Translations under genes and position numbers: made by a program
Shown here: in pieces, positions 1 to 8,054 of the stretch
How positions within the stretch are numbered: position 1 is the first letter of the stretch
How the letters are laid out: each line of letters opens with the position of its first letter
The notes under the pieces: model-generated
What the model was told of the DNA's origin: nothing
The model's database searches: none
The model's input: only the letters and a program-made list of their open reading frames with translations
NCBI RefSeq assembly: GCF_004216665.1
Contig: NZ_SGWY01000004.1
Coordinates: 124,001-188,000 of the forward strand
Direction: 5' to 3'
Origin: Agromyces ramosus
GTDB taxonomy: Bacteria; Actinomycetota; Actinomycetes; Actinomycetales; Microbacteriaceae
Length of the DNA stretch: 64,000 nucleotides

Positions 1-475
1 CTGGGGAGATGAGCACGGTCCGATCGGCCACGAGGCTCGCGAGCACTTCGGTGAGGCCTAGCAACAGCATCCGCGCCGTCTCTTTGACACCCTTCACGTG
101 CAACGCTTCCTCGAAGCAGGAGCCGTGCAGCGTGCGGACGTGCATCGGAACCCGCCTGCGCCACATCCAGTAGTCCTCGCCGTGCGCATGGAGCACGTCG
201 TACGACGACAGGTCCTGCCGGCGCATGACGAACGCGAAGCGGAACGTCCTGAGCGGACCGGACATCGGGAGGTGGACATGACCGTAGAGCGCCCCGTCGA
301 CCGGCGCGCAGGGACTGAACACGTCGACGGTGTGTCCGCGGCGAACCAGCTCGTTCGCGAGCGCGTGCACTTGGTAGCCGACGCCGATCTTGCTCTCACT
401 CGGCAAGTAATACGAGATCATCGCGATCCGCAATGGTCGATCGGATGCCGCGGGGAGACGCTGCGGGGTGGTCAT
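1..475 (-). CDS. Glycosyltransferase family 4, N-terminal part (cut by window edge)
   Basis: The reading frame opens with an ATG at 475 and stays open to the window edge, giving about 158 residues without a stop. The N-terminus reads IAMISYYLPSESKIGVGYQV, then ALANELVRRGHTVDVFSP. This is the donor-side Rossmann entry of GT-B family 4 enzymes, where a glycine-rich loop is followed by a helix ending in RGH. It probably adds a sugar to a lipid-linked polysaccharide intermediate at the cytoplasmic membrane. Its start overlaps the stop of the WbsX-like gene by four bases (ATGA), so the two are translationally coupled. The nucleotide-binding C-terminal domain lies outside the window, so the donor cannot be inferred. 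Confidence 0.85.
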   Translation of the reverse strand, partial: MTTPQRLPAASDRPLRIAMISYYLPSESKIGVGYQVHALANELVRRGHTVDVFSPCAPVDGALYGHVHLPMSGPLRTFRFAFVMRRQDLSSYDVLHAHGEDYWMWRRRVPMHVRTLHGSCFEEALHVKGVKETARMLLLGLTEVLASLVADRTVLISP

Positions 476-1605
476 GACAGGCCGGACCGAAGGGAGCGCA
501 GCCACGCATGACCGTCTCGGAGGTCGGGCTCGAGGTGGTTGCCCTCGGCCCACTCGTTCCACGACTTGACCCAGAGCAGTCGGTCCTCGGCAGGTCGGTC
601 GGCCAGCAGGTCGACCGCCTGCTCGACGGCGCGCTGGAACCGCGCCGGTGTGGCCCCCTGCACGACGAGGCCACGGCGGCCGGCACGCGGCGTGTTGTCC
701 CAGTTGGGATAGACGCATGGCTGCACGTCGGGATCGCGGGGATAGGTGGCGATCACCGAGTCGGAGTAGGGCCAGATTTCGGGTCCGCCCATGACTTTCC
801 GAATCGCACGCATGCGGAAGCGGGAGGCCCGCGTCACATGTGCGGGCAGCCGCATGTAGACGCTCGCGTCGAAACCATCGGCCGCGGCATCCGTGTATCT
901 CGCACCCGCACCGAGCAGATCGCTCGACTCCGCGACGAGGTACAGGCCATCGAGTCCCGCCTGTCGTGCCATGGCCTGCCAGCGATCGACGAACGCAGCG
1001 GCATCCGGCAACTCCTCGGGCCGGAACACGTAGAACAACGGGCGACCGTGGACTCGGACATACCGTTCGTCACGGAATGCCGGAAGGATCGCCTCGAAGT
1101 GGCGACGATCATCGTCGTGGCCCGGATAGGTCTGCTGCTTGAGCACCTTGTCGGCGGCGGCGTGCCAGATTCCCGTCCAGGACTGGTTGGCCCACGCGAG
1201 GCAGAAGCTGATCTCGGGTACTCCGAGCTCGAGCACCTCACGGAACGGCCGATCGAGGATCCGATCGCCGTCGCCGAACCAGTAGTGCCAGTAGACGAAG
1301 GCCTCCACCCCGTATTCGCGAGCGAGGTCGCTTTGCGCTTGCCGGGTCTCGGGCACCCGCAGATCGTAGAAGCCGAGGTCCGCGGGAAGCGTGGGCTGGA
1401 GGTGCCCGGGGAAGAGCCGCCGCGCTCTCGCGGTGTTGGTCCACTCGGTGAAGCCGGGACCCCACCATTCGTCGTTCTCGGGAATCGGGAAGAACTGCGG
1501 AAGGTAGAACGCAAGCGCCCTTGCCCTGAGCCCGGGTGGCGCGCTCTCGGCGCGTACGTCCGCGGCAGGGTGGGACGCGGGATTCTCGACCAAGGAAACC
1601 GCCAT
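472..1605 (-). CDS. WbsX-like / GH99-like glycan-processing protein
   Basis: This 377-residue protein carries the signature AFYLPQFFPIPENDEWWG (residues about 32-49) followed by GFTEWTN. Near the C-terminus is a KSWNEWAEGNHLEPD block. Together these define the WbsX family, which has a GH99-like TIM-barrel fold and is found in O-antigen and capsule clusters. Family members are usually annotated as glycosyltransferases, but their chemistry is poorly established; endo-mannanase-like hydrolysis is the alternative. There is no signal peptide, so the protein acts in the cytoplasm or at its membrane face. It lies 31 bases downstream of a GT2 gene and overlaps the next GT4 gene by four bases, consistent with one polysaccharide operon. 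Confidence 0.85.
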   Translation of the reverse strand: MAVSLVENPASHPAADVRAESAPPGLRARALAFYLPQFFPIPENDEWWGPGFTEWTNTARARRLFPGHLQPTLPADLGFYDLRVPETRQAQSDLAREYGVEAFVYWHYWFGDGDRILDRPFREVLELGVPEISFCLAWANQSWTGIWHAAADKVLKQQTYPGHDDDRRHFEAILPAFRDERYVRVHGRPLFYVFRPEELPDAAAFVDRWQAMARQAGLDGLYLVAESSDLLGAGARYTDAAADGFDASVYMRLPAHVTRASRFRMRAIRKVMGGPEIWPYSDSVIATYPRDPDVQPCVYPNWDNTPRAGRRGLVVQGATPARFQRAVEQAVDLLADRPAEDRLLWVKSWNEWAEGNHLEPDLRDGHAWLRSLRSGLS

Positions 1606-1636
1606 TTCTTCGAACCGTCAACCGAGCACGTTGATC

Positions 1637-2722
1637 CTACTGTCCGTCGTGCCGTAGAGCGGCGGGTGGCAAGCCGCCGCGGAGCGTGCGAATGGCGCGT
1701 CGAAGCCACGGCAGACGAGCCGCGATCAGCGCTCGGCGACGTTCGCCGTGCAGGCCGTGCGGGGGCCAGAGCAGCGAGGCGAGATGACCGACTGCGCGGC
1801 GCACCCTCGCCTCTCCGGCGTACTCGGGGGAGGTGAGCAGCTCGCGGAGCAGATGTGAATGAAGCTTTCCGACGAGGCCGCCACGGAGCCCCTCATCAAT
1901 GCCGATCAGGCCGCCCCCGAGGCGCAGGGCAATCGCCGAGGAGAGGAAGGGCATGCCGAGGCGGGTGCTGCGGGAGGTGGCGCCGACGTGCACGCGGTAG
2001 AACACCGTGCGCTGATCGATCTGCGGTATCGGTTGCAGTCGTGCCACGTTCACGAGCATCCAGTAGTCGTCCATGGCGAGCGCGTGCGGCGCGAACCCAC
2101 CGACGAGCCTGAGGAGCTCCGGCTGCGCAACGAAACTCGTGGTCACGGAGATCGGGCCGCGCAGCATCGCGCGGAGGTCATGTACCTCGACGGCATCCGA
2201 ACCACTCACCTCGGCCGCACCGGTGAGTTCTTCCAATGCGCCCTCGCGGCCGACGAGATGAGTCGCCCAGCCGGCGACACCCGAGTCCATCGAACGGAGT
2301 CGGTCGGTCTCATCTGCGATGCCGAATGTGATCTCCCGGACGAAGACGATGTGTTCGCCGGGGTGTGCGTGCAGCCAGCGCAGAGCTCGTTCGAGGTGCG
2401 TCGGATGCCAGAGGTCGTCTTGGTCGAGGAAGGCGACCCACCGCCCGCGCGCGAGCATGAGTCCGCGATTTCGTGCGACCGCCACGCCGAGGTGCGACTG
2501 CTCGTGGAGCGAGGCACCGACAGGATGAGTGCGAACGAGGTCAGGTCCATCGTCGGTGGAGCCGTCGTCGACGACGATGACCTCGATGTTCTCGAGCGTC
2601 TGGCGGGAGATCGAGGTGAGCGTCTGGGCGATGTAGGCGGCGCCGTTGTACAGGGGGATCACGACCGAGACGATCGGCTGAACGTCAGCACCGGCCGACC
2701 CGCCGACCGACTCCCCCGTCAT
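1637..2722 (-). CDS. Glycosyltransferase family 2
   Basis: This is a 361-residue GT-A enzyme. The motif VSVVIPLYNG (residues 19-28) begins the nucleotide-sugar binding fold, VVDDGSTDDG (50-59) supplies the conserved aspartates, and AFLDQDDLW (97-105) is the DXD-type metal site that follows RNRG. It should transfer a sugar from a nucleotide donor onto a lipid-linked acceptor on the cytoplasmic side of the membrane. The ATG start at 2722 lies 20 bases after the stop of the Wzc-like kinase, and the next gene follows after 31 bases, so it is read within the same minus-strand operon. The sugar specificity cannot be read from the sequence. Confidence 0.9.
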   Translation of the reverse strand: MTGESVGGSAGADVQPIVSVVIPLYNGAAYIAQTLTSISRQTLENIEVIVVDDGSTDDGPDLVRTHPVGASLHEQSHLGVAVARNRGLMLARGRWVAFLDQDDLWHPTHLERALRWLHAHPGEHIVFVREITFGIADETDRLRSMDSGVAGWATHLVGREGALEELTGAAEVSGSDAVEVHDLRAMLRGPISVTTSFVAQPELLRLVGGFAPHALAMDDYWMLVNVARLQPIPQIDQRTVFYRVHVGATSRSTRLGMPFLSSAIALRLGGGLIGIDEGLRGGLVGKLHSHLLRELLTSPEYAGEARVRRAVGHLASLLWPPHGLHGERRRALIAARLPWLRRAIRTLRGGLPPAALRHDGQ

Positions 2723-2742
2723 CGTGCGCAGCCGCGCCGAAC

Positions 2743-4248
2743 TCAGCTTCGCCGACCGCGTCGTGCGGGCGCCGGCACGGGCTCGTGCTCGCTGTCGAGG
2801 TCTGGGAGTTCTGCGGACAGATCCGCTCCGATATCGGTGTGGGGCACGGGCGCATCCTCGGGCACGGTCGCGGTGTAGTCCCGACGATAGTCGTACGAGT
2901 AGGGCGAGGCGTCGGCGCCACGGAGGGGGGTCTTGTTGAGCACAACGCCGAGCGCGCGTCCGCGCGCCTTGCGGAGCGTGTCGAGCGCCTTCTCGAGCAG
3001 GTCGTGGGTTGTCTTGCCGAGGGTGACGACAACCAGCGCGCCGTCGGCCTGGTGGGTGAGCACGGCGCCGTCGGTCACGGGAAGCAGTGGAGGCGCGTCG
3101 ATGATCACCGTGGCATGTTTGGTCAGATCGGAGAGCAGCGTGTGCATGCGCTCCGACCCGAGCACCTCGCTCGGGTTCGGCGGCACGCTGCCCGCCGCAA
3201 GGACCAGGAGGTTGTTCGAACGGGGGGTGCGCTGCAGCACTTCGGCCAGGCTCGCGCGGCCCGCCAGTACATCGCTCAACCCTGCCCCACCAGGAAGCCC
3301 CATGGTCTTGGCGACCATCGACCGGCGGAGGTCGCCGTCCACCAGTACGACGGTGGTTCCAGCCGCGGCGAGCGTCAATGCCAGGTTGCAGGCGATGGTC
3401 GATTTGCCGTCGCCCGGAAGGGGACTCGTGACAACGATGGTCTTCGGCGGGTGATCGACGTCCATGAACTGGAGATTCGTGCGGAGCGATCGCAACGCCT
3501 CGGACACGGCGAAGTGAGACACCTTGCCGCTGGGTTTCTCACTCGCATCGATGAGGCGATTCTCGGCATCGAGACCGGGAACGATGGGGATCGTACCGAC
3601 GACCGCCACCCCGGTCTTCTGCTCCACGTCATCGGCGCTGCGGATGCGCCGGTCGGAGACGGTGCGGATCATGGCGAAGGCGATGCCGAATCCGAGCCCG
3701 AGGATGCCGCCCACCAGCACCGCCGACTGCACGTCGGGGAACGACGGGCTCGACGGAAGGGAGGCGGAGTCACCGGTGATGACCGTGACCGGCGCCGACC
3801 CCTCGGTGCCGTCGCCCTCGATGGCGTCGATTTCGATGATCATCCCGCGGAGCCACGCCTCGGCGAGGTCACGTGCGTCGGTGGGCGTCGACGCCTCGGC
3901 ACTGATCTTCATGATCACGGTGTCTTCGGGGTTCTCCACCGTCACCCGGGTGACGAGATCCTCGGGCGTGGTATCGAGACCGAGCTCCTCGATCGCGTTC
4001 TCGGCGACGGCACGCCAACCCGCGATGTCGAGATACGACTGGACCCGGGATCGCGCCAGGTTGTCTCCGATAGTGGAGATACCGACATCCTCGCTCTGCT
4101 TCGACGCGACATACCCGCTCGCATTCGCGGTGTAGACCGGCGTCTGAAGCAGGGTCCAGCCGTAGCCCGCTCCCAGCCCGATGGCGGTCATCAGCACGAT
4201 TGCCAACCAGTGCCTGCGCAGACCACGCATGTAATCGCGGAGCTCCAT
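2743..4248 (-). CDS. Wzz/Wzc-type polysaccharide chain-length regulator and tyrosine autokinase
   Basis: This 501-residue protein has an N-terminal Wzz domain bracketed by two membrane segments (about residues 14-34 and 176-195). A cytoplasmic BY-kinase domain follows. The Walker A' site is TSPLPGDGKST (274-284), followed by a VLVDGDLR box near 301-308 and a VIIDAPPLLPVTD motif. The tail has a tyrosine cluster (Y450, Y452, Y454, Y458), the usual autophosphorylation sites. Family knowledge: such proteins control chain length and export of capsule or exopolysaccharide. The ATG at 4248 was chosen because the conserved region begins there (MELRDYMRGLRRHW); longer in-frame starts run antisense into the divergent HprK-like gene. 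It heads the minus-strand operon that continues into the GT2 gene. Confidence 0.9.
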   Translation of the reverse strand: MELRDYMRGLRRHWLAIVLMTAIGLGAGYGWTLLQTPVYTANASGYVASKQSEDVGISTIGDNLARSRVQSYLDIAGWRAVAENAIEELGLDTTPEDLVTRVTVENPEDTVIMKISAEASTPTDARDLAEAWLRGMIIEIDAIEGDGTEGSAPVTVITGDSASLPSSPSFPDVQSAVLVGGILGLGFGIAFAMIRTVSDRRIRSADDVEQKTGVAVVGTIPIVPGLDAENRLIDASEKPSGKVSHFAVSEALRSLRTNLQFMDVDHPPKTIVVTSPLPGDGKSTIACNLALTLAAAGTTVVLVDGDLRRSMVAKTMGLPGGAGLSDVLAGRASLAEVLQRTPRSNNLLVLAAGSVPPNPSEVLGSERMHTLLSDLTKHATVIIDAPPLLPVTDGAVLTHQADGALVVVTLGKTTHDLLEKALDTLRKARGRALGVVLNKTPLRGADASPYSYDYRRDYTATVPEDAPVPHTDIGADLSAELPDLDSEHEPVPAPARRGRRS

Positions 4249-4315
4249 GACACCTCCGTCGCGTTTGGGGCCCCCGCCGCGGCGCGGCAGATCTTCAACG
4301 AGTAGGCTCCATGCT
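4249..4315. promoter_or_regulatory. Divergent intergenic region between wzc-like and hprK-like genes
   Basis: These 67 bases separate the start codons of the Wzc-like kinase (minus) and the HPr-kinase-like protein (plus), so both promoters or their 5' parts must lie here. A GGAGGTGTCA stretch precedes the wzc-like ATG when read on the minus strand and is its ribosome binding site. I see no clear -35/-10 pair or palindrome. Confidence 0.4.
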
Positions 4316-5503
4316 ATGCCAACGACCTTCCATGTGCGGGCGCTCACCTCAACCATCCGTGTCGAGCTCGACGACTCGCTATCTGCCGACGAGCGCGACG
4401 GTATCCGATCGCAGTGGACTGATCTCATCGCCGACAATGGCCACGTGCCGTCGCTGACCGTTCGCGGCAGCATCGACACCTCCGTCGCAGTCGCCCGATC
4501 GCCCCACGAGAAGCTGATCCGGGATGAGAAGACGATCCGGGCCGCCACCCCGAAAGAACTCGCTGACACGCTCACTTCCGAGGTCACGCTCGGCGCCATC
4601 GACGGGCTCAGGGGCGAGGCCGTCATGCTGCATGCGGCCGCCGTGGCCCTCGATGACGGCCGGGTCGTCGGTCTGGTGGGGCCATCCGGTCGGGGTAAGA
4701 CAACCGCGGCGCGGGCGCTGGGCTCGGCGTATGCCTACGTCACCGATGAGACCCTGGCGATCCGCCCCGGCGGCGACGTCCTCGTATACCCGAAACCGCT
4801 CTCGTTCGGGCAGCGCCCCGACCGAAAAGTCCACCGCGCCGCTTCCGAGCTGGGACTTCGCGCAGCCCCGCGCGATGGTCTCCGGCTCGGCGCACTCGCG
4901 CTGCTTGATCGTCGACCCGGCATCGATCGGCCGTACGTCGAGTCCGTACCTGTCGCCGAGGCACTGCCGCTCCTCATCCCCGAGACCAGCTACCTGGCCG
5001 AACTCGAGAATCCGCTCAGCACGCTTGCGGAGGTGATCCTCGCGACCGGCGGCCTGCGCCGCATCGTCTACACCGAGGCCGAGACGCTTCCCGGCCTGGT
5101 CGAAGAGATCCTCGGAACCGTCGACGAACGCAAGCCATCGCTCACCCCTTTGGCGTCACAGTCGCAGCGTGGCTGCGACTGCGTCAAGGGAAGCGTCACC
5201 GACCCGCACGAGGTCGTCGAGGCTGCCGATGGAACGGGCGCGCACAGCACATATCGACGCACCGACCACACCGACGCGCTGCTCGTCGACGACGGTCTGC
5301 TCGTGCTCAGGCCGCACGAGGTCACTGTGCTCGAGGGCGTCGGCCCGGTGATCTGGCTTGCAGCCGACGGCACGAGTGAACGTGACCTCGTCGATGCCGC
5401 GATCAGTGAGCTCTCCGAGCCGCCGGAGGACATCGACGCGGCAGAGGTCGTGAGCGCCGCACTGCAGCAACTGGTCGATGCCCGGTTGCTCACCCGGCGC
5501 TAG
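4316..5503 (+). CDS. HPr-kinase-like ATPase fused to a C-terminal PqqD-like domain
   Basis: This 395-residue protein contains a P-loop GPSGRGKT (122-129) preceded by the HprK-type entry HAAAVALDDGRVVGLVG and followed by a YVTDE box (141-145). From about residue 310 to the end it resembles PqqD-family peptide chaperones (LVLRPHEVTVLEGVGPVIWL, then a winged-helix-like ALQQLVDARLLTRR). A GCDCVKG motif lies between the domains. No HPr or PTS gene is visible nearby. HprK-related proteins that occur beside PqqD-like proteins and nucleotidyltransferases form an uncharacterised 'HPr-rel' grouping in polysaccharide loci; their substrate is unknown. The ATG at 4316 is preferred because upstream codons are arginine-rich non-conserved sequence. 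The gene is opposite to its neighbours and converges on the Wzy-like gene with a four-base overlap. Confidence 0.75.
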   Translation: MPTTFHVRALTSTIRVELDDSLSADERDGIRSQWTDLIADNGHVPSLTVRGSIDTSVAVARSPHEKLIRDEKTIRAATPKELADTLTSEVTLGAIDGLRGEAVMLHAAAVALDDGRVVGLVGPSGRGKTTAARALGSAYAYVTDETLAIRPGGDVLVYPKPLSFGQRPDRKVHRAASELGLRAAPRDGLRLGALALLDRRPGIDRPYVESVPVAEALPLLIPETSYLAELENPLSTLAEVILATGGLRRIVYTEAETLPGLVEEILGTVDERKPSLTPLASQSQRGCDCVKGSVTDPHEVVEAADGTGAHSTYRRTDHTDALLVDDGLLVLRPHEVTVLEGVGPVIWLAADGTSERDLVDAAISELSEPPEDIDAAEVVSAALQQLVDARLLTRR

Positions 5504-6864
5504 GTCGACCTCAATCCCAGGCGCTCAGTCGAGGCTCGGGTGTCGATTCGGAACGACGCCGCGTCGCCGCGCTCCTCTCGCGCCAACGCACCGAGGCACA
5601 CACCGGCGATCACGAACGGGATCGAAACCTGGACTGCAGTCCAGAAGAGATCGAATTGGCCCTGGGTGAGCCGCGACAGCAGGACCGCGACCGCGAGCGT
5701 GCCGAAGCGGGGATCCACCCGCCAGAGCACGACGACCATGCCCAGCCACATCACGAAGAAGCCGATGAGCCCGACGACACCTGCAGTGACCAGCACCTCC
5801 AGTTCCGCCTGCGGCGGCTGGAACAGGGTGGTGTCGTTGTACCAGTAGCGGAGGCCGTGCCCGAACACGGGTGACTCTCGCCAGAGGTGGTAGACCTCAC
5901 GGAACCAATTGAGGCGCTGGAAGACCGAGTTGTATTGATTCTGTGACGCGATCTGGTCGGCCACCATCGTCACGACCAGGATGGCGGCGGGGATGGTGAG
6001 CAGCAGCATGAAGCGCGACCGGCCCGTTGCGCGTCGCCGGAACACCGCGACGAGGACGGCGATGACGAGCCCGATCAGCGCCTGACGAGATTGCGTCATG
6101 AGCACCGCGGCGATCACCAGCCAGAAGACGACCGCGGCGGACCGTTTGGGCCAGCCGAACCAGTCGGGGTTGATGTAGACGATGACGGCGACGAAGGCCA
6201 GTACCGTTCCGACGAAGTTCTTGTGCATTTCGAACGGCCAGGTGAGATAGACCGCGGCGAAGTCGCCGCGGGCGTATTGCAGTATGCCGTGAACGAGTGT
6301 GACCACCGCCAGCACGCCACCCGTGGCGACAATCAGATTGAGCGCGAGCCGCGCTTGACCCCCAGCACCAAGCGCCCAGCCGACCACGAGCGCGCCGGAG
6401 ACCAGGAGCCAGGCGTGGAACCATTCGACCGTATTGGCCGGGAATGGGTTGACGATGACGGTGAACAGGGTGGTGAACTGGAAGAGCAGGTTCAGCCACA
6501 GCATCCGGCGCAATGGGAGGCTGTACGGTCGCTCGCCAAGAAGCAGCGCGCAGCCGAAGGCCGCCGCAAGCGCCACATCCGATACCGACAGGTCACCGCC
6601 GCCGAGGCCGACGCGCTGCACGATGAACAGGCCGGGCATGGCCACGAGCGCGATCGCGAGAGGCTGCGATCGCGTGATGACCGCTGCGATGATGAGCGCC
6701 GAGAGGGAAATGGCCGTCATCGGCGCGTTCTGAACGTTCTGTTCGAGCAGGATGTACACCACGGCCGCCGCCGCAGCGGCCATGAGGACCCAGCGCCAGG
6801 CGTTCGCCCACCACTCCGCGATCCGGCTGCGCCAGATCAGCGCGCGGAGACTCGTGGACGTCAT
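5500..6864 (-). CDS. O-antigen ligase / Wzy-type polymerase family membrane protein
   Basis: This is a 454-residue protein with about eleven hydrophobic segments spread across its length. A longer hydrophilic loop between late segments begins around QIASQNQYNSVFQRLNWF and holds EVYHLWRESPVFGHGLRYWY. This layout, with an aromatic and arginine-containing periplasmic loop and a GHG motif, is typical of the O-antigen ligase/Wzy superfamily. The family joins repeat units or ligates polysaccharide to a carrier on the outer face of the cytoplasmic membrane. Its position between the PqqD-like protein and the Wzc-like kinase supports a polymerase role. An AGGGAACTGCC ribosome site precedes the ATG. 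Confidence 0.85.
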   Translation of the reverse strand: MTSTSLRALIWRSRIAEWWANAWRWVLMAAAAAAVVYILLEQNVQNAPMTAISLSALIIAAVITRSQPLAIALVAMPGLFIVQRVGLGGGDLSVSDVALAAAFGCALLLGERPYSLPLRRMLWLNLLFQFTTLFTVIVNPFPANTVEWFHAWLLVSGALVVGWALGAGGQARLALNLIVATGGVLAVVTLVHGILQYARGDFAAVYLTWPFEMHKNFVGTVLAFVAVIVYINPDWFGWPKRSAAVVFWLVIAAVLMTQSRQALIGLVIAVLVAVFRRRATGRSRFMLLLTIPAAILVVTMVADQIASQNQYNSVFQRLNWFREVYHLWRESPVFGHGLRYWYNDTTLFQPPQAELEVLVTAGVVGLIGFFVMWLGMVVVLWRVDPRFGTLAVAVLLSRLTQGQFDLFWTAVQVSIPFVIAGVCLGALAREERGDAASFRIDTRASTERLGLRST

Positions 6865-6918
6865 GGCAGTTCCCTTGCTGAGATTCGCTCCAGTATCGCA
6901 GGTGCCGGGCGCCGACGA

Positions 6919-7188
6919 TCAGTCGAGTGCAGGCTCGAGCAGGCCGCGCTCCACCAGCCCATCGAGAAAGGCATCAACCTCGGGACCGACCGATCGGATG
7001 TCCGCGCCGGTCGCCTCGGCGATCTCGTTGGCGATGTCCGCTCGATCGGCGTGTCGGGCCGTCGTCCATATCAATGCCGCCACACCCTCCAGCACCACGA
7101 TGGGACCTCGTGGGAGCGCGGCGGCGTACACGGTCTCGCCATCCTCAATGACCGCGACACCGGGAGGAGGGCGGAGTGCCGCCGTCAT
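6919..7188 (-). CDS. Small PqqD-like protein
   Basis: This 89-residue protein resembles PqqD-type peptide-binding chaperones: an N-terminal strand region (GVAVIEDGETVYAAALPRG), a helix with LEGVAALIWTTA, then a winged-helix-like end closing with FLDGLVERGLLEP. The ATG at 7188 overlaps the stop of the upstream nucleotidyltransferase gene by four bases, which fixes the start. PqqD proteins usually deliver a precursor peptide to a radical SAM enzyme, but no such enzyme or obvious peptide is present. Together with the HprK-like fusion and the nucleotidyltransferase it forms a trio of unknown function inside the polysaccharide locus. Confidence 0.8.
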   Translation of the reverse strand: MTAALRPPPGVAVIEDGETVYAAALPRGPIVVLEGVAALIWTTARHADRADIANEIAEATGADIRSVGPEVDAFLDGLVERGLLEPALD

Positions 7189-8054
7189 CGCGCCGACCTC
7201 CGGTCGAACAGTGCCCGCCACGCCTCGCCGACGGCGCGGGCCGGACGAGCGACGAACTCGATCGCGATTTCGCGTCGTGAGGGTCGTCGTCCGAGCTGGA
7301 ATGCGAGGTGCTCGACATTCACGAGCGGCGCTCGGACGGCGATGCGCACCGCATCGGACAGGGTCGGGGCGGCCCGCATGCGCCCCCACCATTCCTCGGA
7401 CCGGCTGCCGCCTCGTGAGACGACCTTCCAGAGCCGATAGTCACGCTCGCCCTTGAATCGCTCCAACCCGCCGACGGTCGCCGCGAAGCCCACCTCGGCG
7501 TCGAGGGCGCGGACGAGCGCCTCGATCTCGGCACGACGCTCGGAGGATGCGCCGTCCCACGCGTACCTCATGTCCCTCCGGCTGGAGCCGGTCGAGCGGG
7601 CCGCGTTCAGGATGAGCAGCAGCGCCTGTGCGGGCACCGTCGGAACGGCGCACGCCACCCCGGCGATCTCCGTCGTCAGGCGCTCCGACCAGAGCCGGTC
7701 GAACGCGCGCTCGGGCGCCACGCGGATCCCCGGGAACAACCGGTGGATATCGATGTATCCCCACGCGTCGTGCAGGTAGGTCTGCGCGTGACCGAACGGC
7801 GACCCGAGCTCGAACGTGCTGTAGAGGCGCCACCCGTTCCGCCGCAGCGCGGCATCGAGCCGGGCCACGTGGTCGGGCCTGACGAGGACGTCCACATCGC
7901 TGCCGGTATCGCCGTCGGGGCGGAGCGAGGCATCGGCCGCGACCCCCTTGATGTGCAGCAGGTCGACGCCGATCGAGTCGGCAAGGTGCTGCACGGCAGC
8001 GTGCCCGAATCGCAGGCGCACCGGAAGCGGCACGCTCACCTGGGTCTCGTTCAC
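7185..8054 (-). CDS. NTP_transf_5-type nucleotidyltransferase family protein
   Basis: This is a 289-residue protein. Residues 33-58 read LHIKGVAADASL, a short insert and then GSDVDVLV. The lysine-glycine plus GSxxDxD arrangement is the catalytic core of the uncharacterised polymerase-beta-like nucleotidyltransferases (NTP_transf_5). A second conserved acidic site is GYIDIHR. The family should transfer a nucleotide to an unknown acceptor. It starts with GTG at 8054 inside a GTGA overlap with the upstream glycosyltransferase and ends in an ATGA overlap with the PqqD-like gene, so three genes are translated as a coupled unit. The acceptor could be a sugar, a carrier or a peptide; the sequence does not say. 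Confidence 0.8.
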   Translation of the reverse strand: MNETQVSVPLPVRLRFGHAAVQHLADSIGVDLLHIKGVAADASLRPDGDTGSDVDVLVRPDHVARLDAALRRNGWRLYSTFELGSPFGHAQTYLHDAWGYIDIHRLFPGIRVAPERAFDRLWSERLTTEIAGVACAVPTVPAQALLLILNAARSTGSSRRDMRYAWDGASSERRAEIEALVRALDAEVGFAATVGGLERFKGERDYRLWKVVSRGGSRSEEWWGRMRAAPTLSDAVRIAVRAPLVNVEHLAFQLGRRPSRREIAIEFVARPARAVGEAWRALFDRRSAR

